DNA of 64,000 bases from Procambarus clarkii (Eukaryota; Arthropoda; Malacostraca; Decapoda; Cambaridae). The notes below the pieces were generated by a model. The model searched no databases. It was not told where the DNA came from and saw only the letters and a program-made list of their open reading frames with translations. The translations under genes were made by a program, and so were the position numbers. Below, one piece after another: positions 47,229 to 57,298 of the stretch; within the stretch, counting starts at the first letter, position 1; each line of letters opens with the position of its first letter. The stretch is taken from the NCBI RefSeq assembly GCF_040958095.1, contig NC_091165.1, positions 31,084,186-31,148,185 of the forward strand, given 5' to 3'.

Positions 47229-47604
47229 AGCATCAGCCGAAGAACTGATGGGTGGATAGCCGGCGTGGGAGGTCTGGGGCTCCCCCTTCCCCCTCCCAGG
47301 GAGGGGGGAGCTGCGCAGACAGCAGCCCAGGGACGTGTGACGTCATACTAGTTTGCTTGTTTTCTGTTGAAAAGTTCTATCCACTAGCTCGGCTTTAGGT
47401 AGCAATTTTCACCAGAATAGGGGTTTGTTTTGGAATGCTTACCTTTCTGGATGCTTGACCCGGTCGATGGCAGACATAGAATGCTTCCAACCACACAGGG
47501 GTTTCTAGAACTTCATACACATGACTGATGCCAAAGTCTGATATTACCATATCAGCCTGGTAAAGCTCCAGGGAGCCGACGGGGCTCCCCCAAGAAAAGC
47601 GTTC
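47229..47604. repeat. DIRS copy 1 inverted terminal repeat (5' side)
   Basis: 376 bp complementary to 41966-42421. The outer end 'ccccaagaaaagcgtt' is next to satellite sequence. Confidence 0.85.
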
Positions 47605-47946
47605 CATCTCTGTATGAAAGTGTATCCTCATTGCATAATAGTGCATGAAACAATAAAATCTGCTTAAGCCTTACAGTTGGTGTAGAATACAAGTTCAAAC
47701 ACTGATCAAGTTTTTTTTAGAAAAATTAATTATCAAATTACCTATAACACAAAACAAATTATCAACACTATCATGTGTGCAAGCAAAGTGTCATTATTTA
47801 TCTCAAAATGAATGTTACCAAGCGGGTAACTCTTTTCCATGCTCATGTTTACACACTAAATTTATCAAAGAAATGTACATTATACATGTGACACTATATT
47901 TATTCTCACTACAAGAAGTGTACAAAGCAAATAAAAAAACTTTGAC
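47605..47946 (-). other. Satellite remnant, then probable 3'UTR of the NR2C2AP-like gene
   Basis: The first ~30 bases continue the 21-bp satellite. The remainder is AT-rich single-copy-looking sequence downstream (minus strand) of the host stop codon, with the AATAAA at 47899-47904. No other gene seen. Confidence 0.5.
47899..47904 (-). terminator. Polyadenylation signal AATAAA
   Basis: AATAAA on the minus strand, 43-48 bases after the stop codon of the host exon. Confidence 0.5.
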
Positions 47947-48174
47947 TCATATGTTATTCCCTAACACGTCGAGTTTATACATTATAATTCTGCCATGAAA
48001 GTCTGTTGATGATTTAAAAGTGAGACGAAGCTTAGAGAGGGTACAAGGCTGCTGCAGGCGCAGATTCTGTTCAGTGCCCACATCCTCCAGGTGCCAAAGT
48101 GTCAACTCCTTCCAGTTGGTACTGCCGTCCTGCCCGACCTCCACCACTGTGTCCGCTGAGCCACAGAAACCACC
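47947..48174 (-). CDS. NR2C2AP: Last exon of an NR2C2AP-like gene (nuclear receptor 2C2-associated protein)
   Basis: The minus-strand exon begins after an acceptor (catctttcttgcc tract, cacacag ending at 48175) and ends with TGA at 47947-47949, 75 codons. It starts GGFCGS, continues with WKELTLWHLEDV and ends LRLTFKSSTDFHGRI then YKLDVLGNNI. Vertebrate NR2C2AP, a small protein with a discoidin-like (galactose-binding) fold, ends in the same way: QGGF at the start, a Phe/Tyr-Pro-Glu-Asp block, then a TDFFGR-like motif, Tyr and Leu-x-x-Leu-Gly. The family match is from memory of the protein and should be tested by search. The frame has no stop or shift, unlike all elements around it. Upstream exons were not found and must lie beyond 48.2 kb, probably past the right edge. 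A processed pseudogene is unlikely because of the splice acceptor. Confidence 0.7.
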   Translation of the reverse strand, partial: GGFCGSADTVVEVGQDGSTNWKELTLWHLEDVGTEQNLRLQQPCTLSKLRLTFKSSTDFHGRIIMYKLDVLGNNI

Positions 48175-48175
48175 C

Positions 48176-48517
48176 TGTGTGAATCACCAATGTTATTGAA
48201 ATTCTTGGCAAGAAAGATGAGGCCTTATTAAGTATGCATTTTATCTTTCATATAATTAATCACTTTATTATAATCTACATATTTTTAAATGAAATAATTA
48301 TTATATATTACATAATAATATCAATAAACAAGATATTTAAGCAAGACACGTGCTTTCTCAATTTTTTGGGCGTTTTAATAGCATAAACTAAGAACTAAAT
48401 TACTGAGATTTTAAGAAGAATCACAGACATTTTGCAGAGTAGGATATTCAGCAAACTATGAAATATTTATCTGATTATTAAACAAGAATCTATCTATAAG
48501 ATGAGAATTTAGTTATA
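48176..48517. other. AT-rich intronic sequence, nothing recognised
   Basis: If the host exon is right this is the start of its upstream intron (minus strand). No repeat or exon seen. Confidence 0.5.
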
Positions 48518-48995
48518 CAGTAGTATCTCCACTTACTAATTTAATCCGTTCCCAGAAACGGGTTGTAACTCGGAACGAATTTTCCCCATAAGAAATTATG
48601 TAAATTGAATTAATCCATTCCACACCCCCAAAAATATTAACTTAAAAATACATTTTATACTGAATACCACTCTTTTTGTGCTAGCTACAATACAGTATGT
48701 ATATCTTACCTTTATTGAGGACTGTTGTTGGCGTATGGAAGACGGTGAGGAAAGGGGGGGGGGGGAGAGGAGGTGTTACTGTTTGAAAGTGAGAGTCCCC
48801 TTCCATTATAACATCAGGCAGTGATGACTTTTCTGGGGTACTCTCTCTCCTACGTTTTGCAGGTCTGGACCTTTCAATACTGCACACATTTTCTTAATGA
48901 GGAAGGGACATCCTCTACTGCCTCTACTCACAACTATTTTCTTAGGTTGAACCTTACCACTGACTTTCTTGGGACCCATGGCATGATATATAATA
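48518..48995 (-). mobile_element. Tigger-like DNA transposon fragment, interrupted
   Basis: Starts after TA with cagtagtatctccacttact and the subterminal block tttaatccgttccc. The minus strand retains the C-terminal end of a Tigger/pogo-type transposase (TPEKSSLPDVIMEGDS near 48800). It is cut at the TA before 48996 by a second Tigger copy. Confidence 0.7.
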
Positions 48996-49371
48996 CAGTG
49001 AGGGGCTCAACTTATGATTTTAATCCGTTCCCAGAGACAGATCGTAAGTTGAAATATCATAATTTGAAACAAATTTTCCCATAAGAAATAATGAGAATTG
49101 AATTTATCCGTTCCACACCCCCAAAAAAATTTACTTAAAAATACATTTTATACTAGATAAAAAAAAAATTCTCTAACTACAATACAGTACATATGTTTAT
49201 CTTACCTTTATTAAGGACACTTGTTGGCGTATGGAAGATGGTGAGGAGGGGGGGGGGGAGAGGAGGTGTTACTGTTTGGAAGGGGAGTCCCCTTCCATTA
49301 TAACATCAGTTAGGGATGACTTCTCTAGGGCACACTCTCTCCTATGTTTTGCCTGCGTACCATTAGGACCT
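48996..49371 (-). mobile_element. Second Tigger-like fragment, inserted in the first
   Basis: Begins cagtgaggggctcaactta at a TA. It repeats the subterminal 'tttaatccgttccca' and the 'cttccattataacatcag' block of the first copy, and ends abruptly at about 49371 without a right terminus. Confidence 0.65.
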
Positions 49372-49833
49372 GGTTGTTATGGAAGGATTTTATGATGTAA
49401 TCTCCATGTTCAGTTTTGGAACCAGTCCCTCTAATATCTTCCAATGTAGATTATCATGTATCTCTTGCCAGCACCCCAGAGAATACAGATTTAGAAAAAA
49501 AAATCAGCAATTTCTCTAGCTCTGAATGAGGATGTTAGTGTGCAGCAATATGCCATCCTAGAGAGCACTATTGTCTTGAAAAGAATCATCATTAGTATGG
49601 TATTCCGTGTTTGAAAAATCCCGGTTATCCAGTCTGTCATTTTTTCATGCAATTGTGACAGCTACTTTATTGTGTTCTGTAAAAGTAAAGTCTTCTGACA
49701 TGATTACTCCTAGATCCTTTACATTGCTTTTTCATTCAATAGTGTGATTTGATTCCATTTTACATATGGTTTGTGGTTTTACATTTTTCGTTTTTTCCAT
49801 AGTGCAGAAGATGGAACTTATTTTCATTAACCC
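49372..49833 (-). pseudogene. LINE-C-like RT 3' fragment
   Basis: The minus strand encodes VKDLGVIMSEDFTFTEH near 49700, the counterpart of VKDLGIMMSDDL in LINE-C at 14870. The remainder down to 49372 is degraded downstream sequence. Confidence 0.6.
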
Positions 49834-50050
49834 TTAACCCTTAAACTGCGCAACGCGCCTGCAGGCTCGCGTCTGGTTTGCGCAACGCGCCTCCAGGTAC
49901 TTTGATTTTTCACGTTCCATTCAAAACTGGCGCGCGGTGACCCGGGTATTGTATGGGTGGGTGGGGGCCCCAGTGATCGTCCGCCATCTTAAAAAAAAAA
50001 TCCCAGCATGCCCTGCGGCCATGGGGAGCCTCAGTTTCACGGCAGCGACC

Positions 50051-52240
50051 ATGTCTGACGCATTCTCTACGAGCTCCCGCTCCACGGTGTCCCGCGGTCA
50101 TGGAAAACGACTCTCTGAGGAGGAAATACGCGATATTTTGTATGATGACGGTGCTCTGGATGATGACCTGGACTATGATCCAGAGAAAGACCTAACTCAG
50201 AGATCTGATACGAATGAGGAAGAGACAGAATTGGAAGATGTGGCGAGTGTGTGTGGTACTCGTGCCTCGCCCGGCCTGCCTCGCCGCCCTGGGTCAACAC
50301 CGTTATCATCACCACCATCATGTATGTCCCCAGACGCTAGTAGTTTATTCAGTGATAGTACATGTGACGAATCTTTCTCGGGCTTCAGTGACATTGGCTC
50401 CGATACGAGTAGTGTGGACGACCCGAGTACGAGCAGTGGTGGTGTTACCAGGCGGGGTTTTGCTACCTCAGCAACACGCCGCGGCAGGCGGCAGCGTGCC
50501 TCACAGCATGTGGACAACGACAGTGGCCCCTCAACATCAATTATTCGTGGTAGGTCTACAGTACGTAAATCTGCCTCAGCGCCTAGCATACCCTCACGCA
50601 GCTCCAGCAGAAGCAGCGGACGACGTAGCCGTAGTTTTGGTGCTCGTGGTGGTGTTGGCCGTGGTGTTGGCGCCAACACCAAACCCCCTGGTGTACTTGT
50701 GTGGGAGGATTGCACCACATTTGTCCCTCAAATACCAACATTTGATGATAGCGATTTTGGTGTTACACCATTATTCCCATATACTGGTGATGATATGGCA
50801 GATATGGAATATTTTCAGGCATATTTTGACAATGTATTCATGACGCATCTTGTGACTGAGACAAACAGGTTCGCTCACAGCCTCATAGACGAAGGCATTT
50901 TACCTGCCTCACGGCTCACACGATGGAAGGACACGACAATCGACGAAATGTACGTGTTTCTGGCACTCTGTATGATGATGAAGCACTCTGAGAAAGCTGT
51001 CATCCAGGATTATTGGAGCAAAGACAGCCTTGTTCCATCGCCTGTGTTCAACCGGTACATGTCGCGTGATAGGTTTCTCTTGATTCTCAGGTGCCTGCAT
51101 TTCGAGAATAATGCAAATGAGGACAGACACGACAGACTGTGGAAAGTACGGAAGATGTTCAGTGACATGAGAGGGAAGTTCAGGGATTATTTTGTACCTG
51201 GACAGAATGTGGTTATTGACGAGTCGCTTATACTGTTCAAGGGGCGACTGGCATTCAAGCAGTACATTCCATCAAAGCGGCACTGATTTGGACTGAAGTT
51301 TTTTGTGCTATGCGACTGTGAGACTGGTATTGTCTTGGACATGATATTATATTCTGGTACAGACGTCGACATACCGGCTCAAGATGAACACGGGTTCTAT
51401 GGCAGTGTTGTAAAAACCCTGATGGAACCGTTGCTGAACAAGGGGCATGTACTGTACACCGACAACTATCACACCAGCCCCTTATTGACCAGATACCTCC
51501 TTGCCCACAACACCGGCGTATGTGGCACTGTGAAGAGCCACAGGAAGGAAATGCCAGTGTTCGGTATAGCTATAGCCGTGGGTGAGTGCCAGCTGCGCAA
51601 GTGTGACAATACGCTGTCAGTGCGGTGGAAGGACAGACGCGAGGTGAATATGCTGACTACGATTCACACCGGTGCCATGTTGGACAGTGGGAAAGTCCAC
51701 TTTCAGACACGCAACACCGTGTATAAGCCAGACTGTGTCATAGACTATAACGTGAACATGCGCCTCGTCGATAAGTGTGACATGATGCTTGGTGGAGTGG
51801 AGTGCGTGCGCAAGTCTGTGAAGTGGACTAAAAAGTTCTTCTTCCACCTCATGGATGTTGCAGTGCTCAACTGCTTCAATATGTACTTAGTAAAATCTGG
51901 CAGGAGACCGTCTATACGTACATTCAGTGCTGGTGTTGTGTCACAGCTGCTAGTAAAGTATGGCAAGGAGGGTTCTGTTGTACCGCGCGGAGTGCAAGCA
52001 ACAATGCCACATGCAGCTCCAGACAGATTGAGGGGTAATGAGAACTTCGGAGTACATATGCTTGAGTATATGCCAGGCACAGCATCACGGGAGAAGGGTA
52101 AACGTGCGTGTATAGTATGCAGGAACACTACCCGCAGAGAACAGAAACGAAGATGTATCAGCACCAGGTGCGTGGAGTGCAAGGTGCCACTCTGCCCCGT
52201 TGGCTGTTTCGCAGCATATCACACACTCGCGGAGTACTGA
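50051..52240 (+). pseudogene. piggyBac-type transposase with one in-frame stop
   Basis: DDE transposase that excises and inserts at TTAA. The start chosen is the ATG at 50051 (context gcgaccATG); an ATG at 50021 is also in frame. 730 codons, interrupted only by TGA at 51284-51286 (codon 412), where relatives have a basic residue before FGLK; a C-to-T change of CGA at a CpG explains it. An acidic, Ser-rich N-terminus (SEEEIRDILYDD) precedes the DDE_Tnp_1_7 domain from about codon 230. Catalytic Asp candidates are VVIDESL (390), YTDNYHT (471), and VDKCD (574 and 577, at the position of the usual GGVDxxDQ). The C-terminus has a Cys-rich zinc finger (CIVCRN, CISTRCVECKVPLC). There are no frameshifts. 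Read through, it would be a full-length protein, so this copy died recently or assembly/sequencing error should be considered. Confidence 0.9.
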
Positions 52241-52483
52241 TTGTGTTTATGGTGTGTGTATATAGTGTGTGATACTGTACAGTGTGTATATAAAGTGTAA
52301 ATATAAATTTATTTGGCATGATACATTGGAAATTGTGCAGGATAAGTGAACTTGTTTGCGATGCACGTAACACAGTGTCTACGGACAGTACGGATGTTGT
52401 ACTGCGATATTATAGTGTACGTGTTCATTATACATTGGATTGGCACATAAAAACAATGAAAATGTATCTGGAAATGTGCGCAA

Positions 52484-52489
52484 TAAATG
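52484..52489 (+). terminator. Possible polyadenylation signal of the piggyBac gene
   Basis: AATAAA in gcgcaataaatgaacg, about 240 bases after the stop codon. It is followed by a 14-bp tandem repeat (gccctgccccgagc, three copies, about 52516-52562). Confidence 0.4.
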
Positions 52490-52783
52490 AACGAAAATAT
52501 ATTCGCGGCAACTCGCGCGCCCTGCCCCGAGCGCCCTGCCCCGAGCGCCCTGCCCCGAGCGCCCCACCGCCTCCAAGCTCATGGGGAATGATGACGTCAC
52601 GCCCCAACTTCCGGACCCCATAGCAGCCAAAGTAAGTACAATTTCGATTTTTTTTTTTTACATACCCATACTTAGGGAAGGGTTTTTGACACTTTAAAAA
52701 GAAAAAAGAATTTTTTCCAGAGAATTTATTTCCTGCGCACTGCGGGGGTGTCACATTTGGAGGCAACGCAGTTAAGGGGTTAA

Positions 52784-54270
52784 GCTGCGCATGGCATACA
52801 TATACGACAGGAGTTACGTGCTCCCACATGCGCTCGGCATACATATGTGACCCAGGGTGCCGGCCACAATTCAAATGGCCCGCAGCTACATAGGGTTCAC
52901 ATCAGCTTTCCTCAAAGCCACAGTACTGTGTGAGCAACCAAGGCTGGTGCACACAGCATGAACTAACAACACTGCTTGCTGTTCAGCTTGTGACCAGAGC
53001 ATCACCTAAAAATGTTAAAATAAATATGCAACTGCTATTATTTAGCGATGACAGTATTACAGAAAACTCGTGTTAAAAATGACCAAGATTGTGATAATAG
53101 CAGGATTTTTGTGATAATTAGCATAATAATGCTGAGGGAGGGAGGGAGGGAGGGAGGGAGGGAGGGAGGTAGGTAGCATCATCTGCTGAATTTGTGTGGC
53201 CACCTGTTATTGTCTGCACTCACCATACCAGCTTAGTGGTTCACTGTGGTGAACACAAATGTAGATACTTATATATAACGTGTGTATTAATGTAATAACA
53301 GCAAAAGGAGTATGCTGGGAGGAGGCATTTTTGTGAGGGAGGTGGTGTCGTCTGCATGACTTGTCACGCTGTGTAGAGTGGCCACTATGCTGTTTAGGCA
53401 CCATACCAGCTTAGTTGTACAGTTATAATGAACCAAACATGTAGATACCTATATATAACGTCTATATATAGTGAATAAAAGCAAAAACAGTATGGTGGGA
53501 GGAGGAATATGTTGGTGAGTGAAGTGCTGAGGGAGGAAAGGAGGTGACGTTTGCTGGCTTGGTGTGGCAGCCCACTCTGTGTTCTGATTCACCATACCAA
53601 CTTGGTGGTTCGTTATGGTGAACAAAACATGCAGATACTTATATATAATGTCTGTATATAGTGAATAAAAGCAAAAACAGTAAGGTGGGAGGAAGAATAT
53701 GTTGGCGAGTGAGGTATTGAAGAAGGAAAAGAGGTAGCGTTTGTTAGTTTGGTGTGGCAGTCCACTCGTTGGTGTTCTGACTCACCAACGTAGTAGTCCG
53801 TTATGGTGGACAAAACATGCAGATACTCATATATAACCTGTCTATATAGTGTAATAAAACAATAAACAGATAGTTTTGCTATTATGAGCATAATAATTGA
53901 ATCACTAATATGCACACCATACCTTTCAGTACTGCAATGATTCACCCCTTTTATTATGTAAATATATCACACTACACACTATTGAATAATAGTGCTGCAA
54001 AAAATTAAGAAAAAATTAATCAGAGACATTGATATAATTAGGTAATAATATCTTTGTGGCCACTCCCGCCTGACAGCTCAGATGGAGCTGACCGCCTCCG
54101 ACGCTTGCTCTGTCAATGCCAACATTTTGCCAGACTTCCTCGGCCTATTGCAGCCAAAATATGTCACCTACTATTTTTCTCCCCCGTGCTCAGGGAAGAC
54201 AAAAGAACTTTTCAGAAGATGAAAATAAAATTTAGAATTTAATTTTCTTGAGCATGCGAGTATTGAATCC
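52784..54270. mobile_element. TTAA-bounded non-autonomous element, copy i (1.49 kb)
   Basis: Lies between the TTAA at 52780-52783 (shared with piggyBac) and the TTAA at 54271-54274. It has the same internal layout as copies ii and iii: a head with 'ttcagcttgtgaccagagca', 'ctgctattatttagc', then about four ~185-bp units each with 'accataccagcttagt' and 'gtagatacttatatataacg', then a tail 'gagacattgatataattagg'. It also holds a (GGGA)n run at 53133-53168. No ORF. Confidence 0.75.
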
Positions 54271-54274
54271 TTAA

Positions 54275-55746
54275 CCCTTAAACCACGCAAATCATATATA
54301 TATGATTTCAGTGCCACCTAGAAAAAAAATCCAGGCCAACATTCTTGGGTGTAAGAGCTTCAGTATTGAGCAAGCCACCAAGACTGGCGCACGCAGTACG
54401 AGCTCACAGCACCGCTGTTCAGCTTGTGATCACAGCATCACCTACAAATGCCATAATATATATGATACTGCTATTATTTAGCAATGATAGTATTACAGAA
54501 GACCCCTAACTGTGATAAAACTGACCAGGATTCTGATAATAGCAGGATTGTGGTGATATTTAGCACTGTGCTCCATAGAGGGAGGAGTAATGCTGTGGGA
54601 GGGAGGGTTATGGCGTCATCTTCTGACTGTGTGTGGCCACCTTTTATTGACTGCACTCACCAAACCAGCTTAGTGATTCGCTATGGTGAACACAAATGTA
54701 GATACTTATATATAACGTGTGTATAGAGTGTAATAACAGCAAGAGGAGTAGGTTGGGAGCCGCCATTTTGGTAAGGGAGGTGCGTCGTCTGCACAACTTG
54801 TCATGTTATTTACTGGTGGCCACTATGGTCTTTGGGTACCATACCAGCTTATTTGTACAGGTATGGTGAATAAAACGGGTAGATACTTATATATAATGTG
54901 TGTATATAGCATAACAACACCACAAACAATATTGTTGGAGGAGAAATATTAGTGCGTCTGGCCTTGAGGGCGGCCGCCGATCAGCTGACTGTGTGAGTAG
55001 CTACGTCTTATGGCCTTTACTCACCATACAAGCTTAAATGTACAGTTATGGAGAACAAAACATGTAAATACTTATATATAAGGACTGTGTATAGTGAATA
55101 AATGCAAAAACAATATTGTGGGAGGAGAATGAGGGCGAGTGAGGTGTTGTTGAGGGAGTGAGTGGCAGCGAGTGGCTGGTTGGTGTGTGGCGGTCACTCC
55201 TCGTTGCATTTTGACTCACAAGACCAACTTAGTGGCTCATTATGGTGAACAAAACATGCAGATACTTATATATAACCTGTGTATATAGTGTAATAACAGC
55301 AAAACTATTTGTTTATTATTTTATTAACATAATAATGGAATCACTAATATGCACACAATAATTTTGAGTACAGTGATGGTTCACACATTTTATTATATAA
55401 ATATATCACAATTCACTCTATTGAATAACATTACTGCAAAAAACTAAGAAAAAATCAGTCAGAGACATTGAAATAATTAGGTAATAATATATTTGTGGCA
55501 ACTGCCGCCTGACAACTCGGGCGGAGTAAACCTCGTCTGGCGAAGGCTCTGTCAACGCCCCTTTTTTTGCCAGACTTCCCTACCCTATTGCGGTTAAAAT
55601 ATGCCACCTACGATTTTTTTGTTATTTTTTCGGTGATCAGGGAACAAAAATGAACATTTCTATAAGATGAAAGAATTTTTTTGAATTTTTTTTTTTTGTT
55701 GTGCCTGTGGGTGTGAATTCCATTTGGACCCCTAGCGGTTTGAGGG
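54275..55746. mobile_element. TTAA-bounded non-autonomous element, copy ii (1.47 kb)
   Basis: Bounded by TTAA at 54271-54274 and 55747-55750. The ends are inverted: cccttaaaccacgc at the left and ccctcaaaccgcta at the right (complement), resembling piggyBac ends. It contains four ~183-bp internal units (landmark accaaaccagcttagt near 54660, then about 54840, 55025 and 55210). Confidence 0.8.
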
Positions 55747-55750
55747 TTAA

Positions 55751-56284
55751 CCCTTAAACTGTGCACGGCATCATATGATGCTTTGAGTAACTCGCTCGTG
55801 GTGTCCCGTCTAACCAGCACTCTTTGTCATATAACGCTTTGAAACTACTGACGGTTTTGGCCTTCACCACCTTCTCATCTAACTTGTTCATACCATCTTC
55901 CACTCTGTTTGCAAAAGTGAATTTTCTTATATTTCTTCGCCATCTTTGTTTAGTTAGTTTAAATCTATGACCTCTTGTTCTTGAAGTTCCAGGTCTCAGG
56001 AAATCTTCCCTATTAATTTTATCAATTCCTGTTACTATTTTGTACATAGTGATCATATCACCTCTTTTTCTTCTGTCTTCTAGTTTTGGCATATTTAATA
56101 TGCTTGTAACTTCTCCTCATAGCTCTTGCCCTTCAGTTCTGAGAGCCACTTAGTAGCATATCTTTGCACCTTTTCCAGTTTGTTGATGAGCATCTTATGA
56201 TATGGGCACCACACAACCGCTGCATATTCTAGCTTTGGCCTAACAAAAGTTGTGAACAATTTCTTTAGTATTTTGCCATCCATG
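55751..56284 (-). pseudogene. LINE-D C-terminal region (CR1/L2-like)
   Basis: Minus strand: KKLFTTFVRPKLEYAAVVWC, KLEKVQRYATKWLSELKG and, after a frame change near 56095, LEDRRKRGDMITMYKIVTG. These are the conserved blocks downstream of the RT active site in CR1/L2-type LINEs. Upstream it is interrupted by a Tigger derivative at 56287. The C-terminal ~80 residues (KLTKQRWRRNIRKFTFANRV) are open. Confidence 0.8.
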
Positions 56285-56286
56285 TA

Positions 56287-57172
56287 CAGGGGTACCTCGG
56301 TTTAAGAGTTTAATCCGTTCCTGGAGACGACTCGTAACCTGAAAACTCGTAAACCGAAGCTAATTTCCCCATAAGAAATAATGGGAAATGAATTAATCCG
56401 TTCCTGACCACCCAAAAACCTCACTTCAAACTAAATTTTATACCTAATTCATCAAAATCTACACTACAAAACTTTGTTCAAGTTATTACTTACCCTTGCT
56501 GATCTGATAACTGCTGTTGGCGTATGAAAGATGGTGAGGAGAAGGGAGGAGGAGAGGTGTTACTGTTTGGATGAGGATTCCCCTTCCATGATAACGTCAG
56601 GCAGTGAGGACTTCACTGGTGTGTACACTCTGGCATGTTTTGCCTGCATACCACTAGGACCTACTTGTGGCTCACTGCTTGCTTGTGTTACTAAGAATCT
56701 GTCTAAAGACACTTGTTTTCCCTACATTTTAACACTGATCTGTAGTAAGACATCACATTGTCATTTCAAAGGTCAATGCAACGGCCTGCTACAGCTTTAT
56801 CTGGGGTGAGTTTTTTCAACAAAACTTTGCAGTTCCTCCCATACTTCACACATTTCCTTAATGAGGAAGGGACATCCTCTACTGCCTCTACTCACAACTA
56901 TTTTCTTAGGCTAAACCTTACCACTGGCTTTCTTGGGACCCATTGCGAGATATATAATAACTTTTATGTTCAAATGGCCAAATATCCAACAAAACACTGT
57001 AAATCCTGGTGAAGAATTGAGGCGGGATAGTCACTGGACGTGAGGCACTGGTAAACTGACACCCTCGTATCCTGAGGCAACGCTCCTATCCCGATACAAA
57101 TTTTCCGAGCAAATCCTGCTCGTAACTTGAAAAACTCGTAACCAGGAGCGCTCGTAAGCCGAGGTTCCACTG
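56287..57172 (-). mobile_element. Tigger-like deletion derivative (0.89 kb), TA duplication
   Basis: TA at 56285-56286 and 57173-57174. Termini caggggtacctcggtttaag at the left and cagtggaacctcggcttacg at the right (complement). The minus strand starts like a Tigger transposase (ATG near 56944, MGPKKA) and, after a large internal deletion, ends with its C-terminal motif (SSLPDVIMEGES near 56600). Confidence 0.85.
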
Positions 57173-57174
57173 TA

Positions 57175-57294
57175 TTTAAAAGCAATTCAGAAGTTAGAAA
57201 GCATAGGCTCCTCGCACAACTTTCTTTATGGGGTCCTCATGTGATAATTTTCTATCTAGAACCATCCCTAGATCTCTTTCTTTATCAGAATTCT
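57175..57294 (-). pseudogene. LINE-D RT downstream segment
   Basis: Minus strand KNSDKERDLGMVLDRKLSHE, the block after the RT active site. It links 58765 and 56284 once the two insertions are removed. Confidence 0.75.
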
Positions 57295-57298
57295 TTAA

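Larger units (their letters stand above)
41966..47604 (-). mobile_element. DIRS-like retrotransposon copy 1 (5.6 kb) with ITRs and ICR
   Basis: Inverted terminal repeats (41966-42421 and 47229-47604), an internal complementary region (42470-42556) and tyrosine-recombinase remnants identify a DIRS-group element, read on the minus strand. These elements integrate through a circle using a tyrosine recombinase, without target duplication. It sits at a GTT of the 21-bp satellite unit (GTT present at both outer ends), as expected for the group. RT and RNase H could not be recognised between 43600 and 47200, so it looks internally deleted or heavily decayed. Confidence 0.8.
49834..52783 (+). mobile_element. 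piggyBac element, 2.94 kb, TTAA-flanked
   Basis: TTAA at 49834-49837 and 52780-52783. The terminal inverted repeats are cccttaaactgcgcaacg at the left and ccccttaactgcgttgcc at the right (complement). A subterminal 'tgcgcaacgcgcct' is repeated at 49846-49859 and 49880-49893. The single gene inside is the transposase. Confidence 0.9.

Noticed and set aside
50067..50718. Minus-strand and alternative-frame ORFs overlapping the piggyBac gene
   Set aside because: Shadows of the Ser/Asp-rich transposase N-terminus.
51305..52240. Separate 311-residue gene downstream of the 449-codon frame
   Set aside because: It is the same frame as the upstream part of the transposase, separated by one TGA, and contains the remaining catalytic residues.
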